A stretch of 5,001 bases of DNA from Chitinophagales bacterium (lineage in GTDB: Bacteria > Bacteroidota > Bacteroidia > Chitinophagales > UBA10324). The first letter of the stretch is position 1; each line of letters begins with the position of its first letter. Below, piece by piece: positions 1 through 5,001 of the stretch. The position numbers were made by a program, and so were the translations under genes. The stretch spans positions 1 to 5,001 of the forward strand of contig JACCZZ010000203.1 in NCBI GenBank assembly GCA_013695715.1, written 5' to 3'. The notes below the pieces were generated by a model, which saw only the letters and a program-made list of their open reading frames with translations, was not told the origin of the DNA and searched no databases.

Positions 1-477
1 TTATAATAAGGGAGAAATACTTCGAACACATCTTTTGAGGCCTACATGGCATTTTGTAGCCAACACAGATATTCGCTGGATGCTTCTTTTAAGTACACAA
101 AAGGTGAATGCTGCCAATGCTTATATGATTCTGATCAAAATTCATCTTTAAATAACATTGTTCCAAGGCAAATTCACCGCCCTCTTCTCCACCAGATACC
201 TTTCCTCTACCTCCAACTCACTGAATAATGAAATCTTGTTGTTAAATCTATGCCCAACGAACAGAATAAGCCGTTCAAGATTTATCCTGGAAGTTTCTGA
301 ATTAAAATCTCTCTGATAAAATGCATTGCCGTAGCCGCCAATGGTTATTCCTGATAAGAAGGAGGGAAGGTTATTGTTTAAGGAGTCTTCGGCGGTTCGC
401 AATAATTCCTGGGCAATTATAACTCTGGGGGGTGATAGAAACCACAACAAAACACTTAAATGAAAAATGGATCTCAT
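1..477 (-). pseudogene. Decayed outer-membrane porin-like gene, 5' part, running off the left edge
   Basis: Reading leftward from the ATG at 477, the first 91 codons look intact. There is a signal peptide (hydrophobic HLSVLLWFL, ending IIAQ near residue 23), then a strand-like start TIGGYGNAFYQRDFN and NLERLILFVGHRFNNKISLF followed by SELEVE. This pattern is typical of Bacteroidota porin-like beta-barrel proteins. The uninterrupted frame then ends in an unrelated tail at 148. The expected continuation, VSGGEEGGEFALEQCYLK, lies in another frame from 199 downward; one missing A in the run at 202-204 explains the shift. That second frame hits an in-frame TAA at 89-91. Degraded, weakly porin-like sequence (HPANICVGYK, RPQ) continues in the same frame to the edge. 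Two separate lesions make a true pseudogene likely, although the first alone could be a sequencing error. Porin family membership is recognised from sequence pattern; the substrate is unknown. Confidence 0.72.
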
Positions 478-496
478 GCGCTTGATAATTCAGGCG

Positions 497-528
497 CAAA
501 GCTGAATATTATTAAGAATCAATCCAAA
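497..528 (-). promoter_or_regulatory. Candidate Bacteroidota promoter for the porin-like gene
   Basis: On the minus strand, TTTG (525-528) is followed after exactly 20 nt by CAGCTTTG (497-504). This matches the known Bacteroidota primary sigma consensus TTTG / TAnnTTTG except for C in place of the first T. Transcription would start near 490, leaving a leader of about 13 nt before the ATG at 477. The site lies within the region that resembles the start of the decayed T9SS tail on the other strand. The assignment is by consensus only. Confidence 0.33.
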
Positions 529-757
529 TAAGATATACCTTCGAGTAATGACTTATTTTAAATTATAATCTTACAATGAACGAGTCAACGGTGAATATTA
601 CCAATATTTTGGGAGTAAGCGTGCATTCGTTTAAGTTGATCTCATCAATTGGTGTATTTCTAATTTCGACAAAAATTTTTTACCCGGTGTTTACAACATT
701 GTAGTAGTAAAGGATGATCAGATACTTGCTACTTCAAGAATAGCTATTCAGCAATAA
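518..757 (+). pseudogene. Remnant of a T9SS type A C-terminal sorting domain, body missing
   Basis: This plus-strand stretch encodes, in pieces, something very like the roughly 80-residue Por_Secre_tail that directs proteins to the type IX secretion system. From 552, in one frame, it reads NYNLT then TVNITNILGVSVHSFKL, the usual strand followed by an N-x-LG motif. From about 683, in another frame, it reads PGVYNIVVVKDD then ILATSRIAIQQ and a TAA at 755-757, the usual GVY and closing strand. The frames could be rejoined by one base in the A5T6 run at 671-681. Further upstream, INPNKIYLRV (518-547, the frame of the final part) resembles the PNP start of the domain, but this is weak. No body of the exported protein precedes it: upstream lies the oppositely oriented porin remnant. 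It is most likely a deletion scar. Only the 552-757 part is well supported. Confidence 0.6.
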
Positions 758-762
758 ATTTG
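755..762 (+). promoter_or_regulatory. TAAATTTG, perfect match to the Bacteroidota -7 element
   Basis: TAAATTTG fits TAnnTTTG exactly and sits 5 nt before the ATG at 768, overlapping the stop codon of the upstream remnant. No good TTTG lies about 20 nt upstream; the nearest partial match is TTC near 733-735, and a TTG at 726-728 is too far away. If used, transcription would start at or next to the ATG and give an almost leaderless mRNA. In A/T-rich DNA a chance match is quite possible. Confidence 0.22.
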
Positions 763-767
763 ATCAT

Positions 768-2309
768 ATGAAGAAACTATTATTGGTTGCGGCATTACAG
801 TTATGGTGTGTCCAAAAAAAAACGTTTGCTCAAAATCGCTCAAATGTTTGGGAACTCTCCTACCAACTATTTGTACCTGACTGTGGACTTGATTTTTCAT
901 CCGGCTCGCCAGATACATTTAGTGTTTGGCGCAATCTCGATTTTTTCAATACCAATGCCTCTATTTGTGATACAACAGGGCAAATTCTTTTTTATACCAA
1001 TGGTCAATGGATTGCCAATCGTGATGATGATACGTTAATGAATAGTGAACAGTTCAATCCAGGTTGGGCTACTGACACTTTCTATTCAAGCGGTGGTGGG
1101 TTAGGTTTTGAGCAAGGAGCCATTGGATTGCCTGATCCTGGAGATTCAAGCAGTTATTACCTTTTCTATATCACCACCGAATGGTATTATCATGTGGATG
1201 AGGGGTTATATGATGATCAGCCATTTCATTTAAGTTATAGCAAGATAAAAATGTCCTTAGACAATGGTCTTGGCGGTATACCGAATGGAATGAAAAATGT
1301 ATATGCTATTGAAGATACGCTCTGGCAAGGAAGAATAACTGCATGTAAACATGCTAATGGTAGAGATTGGTGGATCATTTCACATAAGCATAAGAGTGAT
1401 AAGTTTTATATTGTTCTTGTTTCATCAGAAGGAGTCTCACCCCCTTTGGAGCAATCCATTGGAGATACACTGACGGAATATTATAACTACAATGGCTTTA
1501 TTGTAGATACAGATAATGCAGGGCAGGCATGCTTTTCTCCTGATGGTACTCACTATGCCTTTGTTGATTTTCTGTGGAATGTATATCTTTTTGATTTTGA
1601 TCGGTGCACGGGTACCCTGAGTAACTTCAGAAAAGATTCAATTGGTTGCCTCGATGAATCTTTGTGTGTTACCCTCGGCTGCAGCTTCTCTCCTAATAGC
1701 CGATACCTTTATGTAAACACATATCAGCGTATTTTTCAGTATGACCTTGAGGCAATGGATTTTGCTTCTTCCCGTGTTCAGGTTGCAACTGTAGATAGTT
1801 TTGGATTTCCCTATATCGGGTATTTTTTTATTAATCAATTAGCACCTGATAATAAAATTTATCTCGGATCATGGAATGGCATTGAAGCACTCCATGTAAT
1901 AGACCAACCTGATTCACCCGGAGTCGCTTGTGATGTTGTTCAGCATGGTTTAGTACTTCCCACTTGGAGTTCTAGTGTTCCAAACTTTCCGAATTACGAT
2001 TTGGGAGCTTTACCAGGCTCACCCTGTGATACTGTATACACCACGAATGACACACAAATCACAGATCATGTTTTTCGTTTTTACCCTAACCCTGCAAGTA
2101 AGTGGCTTAACATTGTGTACAATTTAAAAGACGATGCCTTGTTTGAACTGTTTGATCTTTATGGAAGAAAGGTAGCAGCAGTGAGCTTGTATAATTACTT
2201 CAAAAATAGAACGCTTGATGTGAGCGGGTTGAGTGAAGGGGTGTATGCTTACAGCATCAGAAGTAAGAATACAGTTTTACAAAACGGTAAATTGGCAGTA
2301 GTAAAATGA
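768..2309 (+). CDS. Secreted beta-propeller-like protein with T9SS type A sorting domain
   Basis: The 513-residue product is predicted to be exported and then secreted or surface-attached by the type IX system. The start at 768 is supported by the signal peptide that follows (MKKLLLVAAL, c-region ending TFAQ near residue 22); the next methionine is far downstream. The body (about 25-420) carries motifs common in uncharacterised Bacteroidota secreted proteins: GLDFSSGSP (40-48), LFYTNG (74-79), ACKHANGRDWWIISHK (192-207), CFSPDG (255-260), FDRCTG (277-282), CSFSPNSRYLYV (305-316), LAPDNKIYLG (358-367) and PNFPNYDLG (405-413). The repeated FSPxxxxYxxV units suggest beta-propeller blades. Residues 436-513 form the sorting domain: FRFYPNPAS, then LFDLYGRKV, LDVSGLSEGVY and a closing strand to the C-terminal VVK. 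About ten cysteines in the mature part could form disulphides. No enzyme motif is visible and the ligand is unknown. Confidence 0.9.
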   Translation: MKKLLLVAALQLWCVQKKTFAQNRSNVWELSYQLFVPDCGLDFSSGSPDTFSVWRNLDFFNTNASICDTTGQILFYTNGQWIANRDDDTLMNSEQFNPGWATDTFYSSGGGLGFEQGAIGLPDPGDSSSYYLFYITTEWYYHVDEGLYDDQPFHLSYSKIKMSLDNGLGGIPNGMKNVYAIEDTLWQGRITACKHANGRDWWIISHKHKSDKFYIVLVSSEGVSPPLEQSIGDTLTEYYNYNGFIVDTDNAGQACFSPDGTHYAFVDFLWNVYLFDFDRCTGTLSNFRKDSIGCLDESLCVTLGCSFSPNSRYLYVNTYQRIFQYDLEAMDFASSRVQVATVDSFGFPYIGYFFINQLAPDNKIYLGSWNGIEALHVIDQPDSPGVACDVVQHGLVLPTWSSSVPNFPNYDLGALPGSPCDTVYTTNDTQITDHVFRFYPNPASKWLNIVYNLKDDALFELFDLYGRKVAAVSLYNYFKNRTLDVSGLSEGVYAYSIRSKNTVLQNGKLAVVK

Positions 2310-2349
2310 AAAACTATGACCGCGGTGTAAAGTTAATGCTCAGGTCAGC

Positions 2350-4137
2350 TTAGAAACAATATTTATTTTCAGCGCAGAGCTTCTCAGCCACGTTCCGACG
2401 AACCACTTTACAGTTAAAAGGTTCAAGCTTTGTATATCGTTTTAAACCCATCAGCAACATCTTCATCTCATCACCATCAGCAAAAGATTCAATGGCGTTC
2501 CTTCCAGCGATTTCCAACCGGATAACTGCATCATGTAAATAAACCTTCAGCATACTATGGTATAATGATACGTTGATATCTAATTGCTGAAGCTTCTCTA
2601 CCCGCAACAGAAAAGATTCGCTGATGTAAATTTCACCAAGCATGTCTGCGGCATTCATAATGATCTCTTGCTCATTTTCAAGGCTCATGCTGAGCTTTTG
2701 AACGGCTGCACCTGCTGTCATCAAAAGAGCTTTCTTCATGTTCTTCAGCACTTTTTTTTCATAGGCATAATCATCATCATCATCATCGCTGAATTCCGGT
2801 ACTGACATTAGTTCTTTTTGAATGGCTGTGGCATGCGACATCAAATCTAACCTGCCTTTCAGCGCCCTTTTTAATAGCATATCGATTGAAAGCAGCCGGT
2901 TGATTTCATTAGTGCCTTCAAAGATGCGGTTGATACGTGCATCGCGATAGGCACGTGCAGGAAGATATTCTTCTGAAAAGCCTATACCGCCATAAATCTG
3001 AACCGTTTCATCAACCACATAATCAACCATCTCAGAACCTTGCACCTTTAATAAAGCACATTCAATTGCATACTCTTCTGCAGCTCTCATTAATGCCTCG
3101 TGGTATGGCTTTCCCTCTTCGAGCAAATCTTTTTTAAGGTTTTCTATATCAGAAGCTGTTCGATAGAGTGCTGATTCCACTGCAAAAAGCCGGATTGCCT
3201 GCTCCGCAAGTTTATATTTTATAGCCCCAAAGGCAGCAATAGGCTGTTTAAATTGTTCACGTTGATTTGCATGTTGAATTGCCACCGTGCTCATCCGCTT
3301 GCCACCGCCAACCGTTGCAGCTGATAATTTCAACCTCCCAATATTCAGAATATTGAACGCAATCAAGTGTCCCTTGCCTGGTTCTCCGAGCAAATTCTCT
3401 AATGGAATAGTTACATCTTCGAAAAAAATCTGTCGTGTTGAAGAGCCTTTTATTCCCATCTTATGCTCTTCTTCACCTCGTGAAACGCCGGCTGTTGCAG
3501 CTTCGACAATGAAAGCTGAAAACTGCTCACCATTTATTTTTGCAAATACTATAAAGATGTCAGCGAAACCACCATTGGTGATCCACATTTTTTGTCCGTT
3601 AATGATCCAGAATTTTCCGTCCGAACTTAATACAGCAGTAGTTTTAGCTGCCAATGCATCGGAACCAGAACCAGGTTCAGTCAGGCAATAAGAAGCTTTC
3701 AGCTCACCTGATGCAAGCCTTGGGAGGTATTTTTTTTTCTGTTCTTCAGTTCCGAAATATAAAATAGGTAAGGTGCCAATTCCTGTATGCGCCGACATTG
3801 AAACAGCGAGTGAACCTGCATCGCCAGTAGCAGCAGTTAGAAAAACGGCGGTTACTAAATCTTTGCCATAACCGCCATATTCTTCAGGGATCGAAGCACC
3901 TAACAGCCCAAGTTCCCCCGCTTCTTCAATCAGTTCAACCGCAAGTCCGGGCTCCTGTATCTCAATGCGGGTATCGTTAGGAAAAATCTTAGTCTCAATA
4001 AAATCACGTGCCATCTGCACGATCATTTTTTGGTCTTCATTGATTTCTTCTGGAATAAAGACATCAGCCGCAGCCGTTTCCTTAATAAGAAACTCGCCTC
4101 CCCGGGTAATGTCTCGTGAAACCATTTCAGGTGACAT
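2350..4137 (-). CDS. VLCAD-type acyl-CoA dehydrogenase (fatty-acid beta-oxidation)
   Basis: This 595-residue FAD flavoprotein should catalyse the first beta-oxidation step, acyl-CoA to trans-2-enoyl-CoA, passing electrons to electron-transfer flavoprotein. The N-terminal helical domain (about 33-145) is followed by the family signature YCLTEPGSGSD (150-160), INGQKMWITNGG (179-190), REQFKQPI (293-300), IYGGIGF (381-387) and RIFEGTNEINR (404-414). By analogy with MCAD/VLCAD, E407 is the catalytic base. A C-terminal helical extension of about 180 residues sets it apart from roughly 380-residue short/medium-chain enzymes and resembles VLCAD/ACAD9, so long-chain substrates are likely but not proven. 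The link to the extension carries six consecutive Asp (451-456), all GAT codons. The ATG at 4137 is chosen because conserved-looking GGEFLIKE follows at 13-20 and an AAAAGG lies about 10 nt upstream; M5 is a possible alternative. It lies 89 nt downstream of the YfiT-like gene on the same strand, with a thiolase further upstream. Confidence 0.96.
   Translation of the reverse strand: MSPEMVSRDITRGGEFLIKETAAADVFIPEEINEDQKMIVQMARDFIETKIFPNDTRIEIQEPGLAVELIEEAGELGLLGASIPEEYGGYGKDLVTAVFLTAATGDAGSLAVSMSAHTGIGTLPILYFGTEEQKKKYLPRLASGELKASYCLTEPGSGSDALAAKTTAVLSSDGKFWIINGQKMWITNGGFADIFIVFAKINGEQFSAFIVEAATAGVSRGEEEHKMGIKGSSTRQIFFEDVTIPLENLLGEPGKGHLIAFNILNIGRLKLSAATVGGGKRMSTVAIQHANQREQFKQPIAAFGAIKYKLAEQAIRLFAVESALYRTASDIENLKKDLLEEGKPYHEALMRAAEEYAIECALLKVQGSEMVDYVVDETVQIYGGIGFSEEYLPARAYRDARINRIFEGTNEINRLLSIDMLLKRALKGRLDLMSHATAIQKELMSVPEFSDDDDDDYAYEKKVLKNMKKALLMTAGAAVQKLSMSLENEQEIIMNAADMLGEIYISESFLLRVEKLQQLDINVSLYHSMLKVYLHDAVIRLEIAGRNAIESFADGDEMKMLLMGLKRYTKLEPFNCKVVRRNVAEKLCAENKYCF
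2770..2787 (-). repeat. (GAT)6 trinucleotide repeat inside the acyl-CoA dehydrogenase gene
   Basis: Six perfect ATC units on the plus strand are read as six GAT codons, Asp451-456 of the dehydrogenase. The tract lies between the catalytic core, which ends soon after the FEGT motif at 406-409, and the C-terminal helical extension, in an acidic segment that is probably a flexible linker. Gain or loss of units would keep the frame. Confidence 0.9.
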
Positions 4138-4226
4138 AAATAATTAACCTTTTACTGTAAGATGAAAAGAGACATCCAATAGCTTAATACCAGTTGAAGA
4201 GCGTGTTAACTCTATCAGTGTAGTTA

Positions 4227-4850
4227 TTACGGCTTACTTCGTAATTTGTTTTTGATTGTTGGTTTAGGAGCAACCGTTTTAACAGGTTTATCTTTTAACA
4301 AAGCTTTCTGCATTGTAGCCCTTTGTATGTGCGCCATATGATGATCGCAATGCCACGCATACATTGCAAGCAATTCCATTAAAGGATGGCTCATCTGGTG
4401 TTCAGGATGATAGTAAAGCCGCTGAAAATCTTCAGCACTCATGGCATTAAGCAAAAGTGTCCAGCGCTTGTGTAATCCGTTGAGAAGCTCTAACGATGAA
4501 TCAATAGGACTAGCTTTTGAATCTGCAAGTTCTGCCCATGCTTTTTCATCATAAGGTCTTATAGATGGGGTATCTTCTGTTAATGCTAATTTAAAACGGG
4601 TGTATGCATTGATATGACTGTCGGCTAAATGGTGAATGACTTGCCGAACAGTCCATCCACCTTCCCGATAGGTGACATCCAATTGTGCATCTCTGAACCG
4701 GGATACTACCTTTTTTAATTCGGTGGGAAATCCCTCTATCTTCCTGATAAATAATCCCAGGTCTTCACTGGAATAGATCTTTCCAAATTCGAAAGGGCCA
4801 ATTGGAAATCTTAATTTCTTTAATTCATCTGTTTGAATTGATGATGTCAT
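4227..4850 (-). CDS. YfiT-family DinB-like metal-dependent protein (putative bacillithiol transferase)
   Basis: The 207-residue product closely follows the pattern of Bacillus subtilis YfiT, a DinB-superfamily four-helix protein that binds a divalent metal (nickel in the crystal structure as I recall it) through three histidines and is annotated as a putative metal hydrolase or bacillithiol transferase. Visible signatures are RFPIGPFE (14-21), YREGGWTVRQVIHHLADSH (61-79), RFKLALTEDTPSIRPYDEKAW (85-105, overlapping the substrate-pocket side), YYHPE (146-150) and WHCDHHMAH (166-174). The metal ligands are expected to be one His of the HHLADSH helix plus an HxxxH pair in the last motif. After about residue 178 the protein has a roughly 30-residue Lys/Pro-rich tail (KDKPVKTVAPKP and onward) not expected in the roughly 175-residue YfiT. 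The cellular role is probably thiol conjugation or detoxification, but the substrate is unknown. It sits between a thiolase gene 96 nt upstream and the acyl-CoA dehydrogenase 89 nt downstream, same strand. Confidence 0.9.
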   Translation of the reverse strand: MTSSIQTDELKKLRFPIGPFEFGKIYSSEDLGLFIRKIEGFPTELKKVVSRFRDAQLDVTYREGGWTVRQVIHHLADSHINAYTRFKLALTEDTPSIRPYDEKAWAELADSKASPIDSSLELLNGLHKRWTLLLNAMSAEDFQRLYYHPEHQMSHPLMELLAMYAWHCDHHMAHIQRATMQKALLKDKPVKTVAPKPTIKNKLRSKP

Positions 4851-4866
4851 AATTGATTTATTTTCT

Positions 4867-4883
4867 TAGGTTAAATAGGTTAA
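4867..4883. repeat. 8-bp direct repeat TAGGTTAA x2, period 9, in the YfiT-like leader
   Basis: TAGGTTAA occurs at 4867-4874 and again at 4876-4883, separated by one A. Seen from the gene (minus strand), it is two TTAACCTA copies lying 17-33 nt upstream of the ATG, next to the predicted transcription start. This could be an operator or leader element. It may also be chance in A/T-rich DNA. Confidence 0.5.
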
Positions 4884-4888
4884 GGGTA

Positions 4889-4920
4889 TAAAAGTATTTC
4901 CACATTCATCCATATTCAAA
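4889..4920 (-). promoter_or_regulatory. Candidate Bacteroidota promoter for the YfiT-like gene
   Basis: On the minus strand, TTTG (4917-4920) is followed after exactly 20 nt by TACTTTTA (4889-4896), matching TTTG / TAnnTTTG at all but the last base. The predicted start near 4882 gives a leader of about 30 nt before the ATG at 4850. It lies in the gap after the thiolase stop, so the YfiT-like gene, and possibly the acyl-CoA dehydrogenase after it, could be transcribed independently of the thiolase. Confidence 0.45.
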
Positions 4921-4946
4921 AAGAAGGCACAGAGATTATAAACATC

Positions 4947-5001
4947 TTAATTAAAGGCCTCAATAACGCCGGCAATTCCCTGCCCGCCACCCACACAGGC
5001 A
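4947..5001 (-). CDS. Thiolase (acetyl-CoA acyltransferase), C-terminal end only
   Basis: Reading leftward from the right edge, the last 17 codons give ACVGGGQGIAGVIEAFN followed by TAA at 4947-4949. The C-x-GGGQG motif is the conserved C-terminal active-site loop of thiolases. Its cysteine (codon 4995-4997) is the one that deprotonates the substrate during Claisen condensation or thiolysis. Thiolases catalyse the last beta-oxidation step, 3-ketoacyl-CoA plus CoA to acetyl-CoA and a shortened acyl-CoA, which fits the acyl-CoA dehydrogenase downstream on the same strand. The rest of the gene lies outside the window, so the exact type (3-ketoacyl-CoA or acetoacetyl-CoA thiolase) cannot be decided. 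Confidence 0.88.
   Translation of the reverse strand, partial: ACVGGGQGIAGVIEAFN

Noticed and set aside
46..228. Open frame of 60 codons on the plus strand
   Set aside because: It lies opposite the decayed porin gene, has no recognisable motif or start context, and is explained as an antisense shadow.
576..704. Possible 42-residue small protein starting at the ATG at 576
   Set aside because: Its sequence (TVNITNILGVSVHS) is the middle of a T9SS sorting domain and its frame extends upstream of the ATG. It is part of the remnant rather than an independent small gene.
2317..2347. TGACC ... GGTCA inverted repeat between the two convergent genes, considered as a bidirectional terminator
   Set aside because: The stem is only 5 bp with a loop of about 21 nt and no adjoining T-run on either strand. 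The 40-nt gap shows no convincing terminator.
2584..2805. Plus-strand open frame with poly-Ile
   Set aside because: It is antisense to the acyl-CoA dehydrogenase; the poly-Ile is simply the ATC repeat read in another frame.
3287..3691. 134-codon plus-strand open frame
   Set aside because: It lies wholly antisense to conserved acyl-CoA dehydrogenase motifs and has no recognisable protein features.
4138..4226. Search for a separate promoter just upstream of the acyl-CoA dehydrogenase
   Set aside because: No TTTG / TAnnTTTG pair with suitable spacing was found, so transcription from the YfiT-like promoter or further upstream is the simpler reading.

Overview
This window reads as a chromosomal segment of a Bacteroidota bacterium, probably Chitinophagales/Saprospirales-like. 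The signs are: a secreted protein with a type IX secretion (T9SS) type A sorting tail; a second, decayed T9SS tail; a long VLCAD-type acyl-CoA dehydrogenase ending in the aromatic/basic tail common in this phylum; Bacteroidota-style promoter candidates (TTTG, about 20 nt, TAnnTTTG); and A/T-rich leaders with little Shine-Dalgarno signal. This assignment comes from reading the sequence, not from a database search.

Left part (1-767): a zone of gene decay. On the minus strand, the start of an outer-membrane porin-like gene (signal peptide plus first beta-barrel strands) is readable from 477. It breaks by a one-base frameshift near 203, carries an in-frame stop at 89-91, and runs off the left edge. 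On the plus strand, 518-757 holds the decayed C-terminal tail of a T9SS-exported protein whose body is absent. The tail is split over two frames and its stop lies 10 nt before the next gene.

Middle (768-2309, plus): an intact secreted protein of about 513 residues. It has a signal peptide, a beta-propeller-like body of a type common in Bacteroidota, and a T9SS sorting domain. Its stop lies 40 nt from the stop of the convergent gene on the right.

Right part (2350-5001, minus): a fatty-acid beta-oxidation neighbourhood transcribed right to left. It contains the last 17 codons of a thiolase, then a YfiT/DinB-type metal-dependent (bacillithiol-transferase-like) protein, then a VLCAD-type acyl-CoA dehydrogenase. 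The thiolase and dehydrogenase catalyse the last and first steps of the beta-oxidation spiral. The YfiT-like gene between them has its own good promoter candidate and an 8-bp direct repeat near the predicted transcription start, so it may be a separately controlled insertion in the cluster. No RNA genes, CRISPR arrays, insertion sequences or origins were seen. I found no convincing new biological system; the most informative signals are the paired gene remnants and the thiol-transferase gene inside a beta-oxidation cluster.
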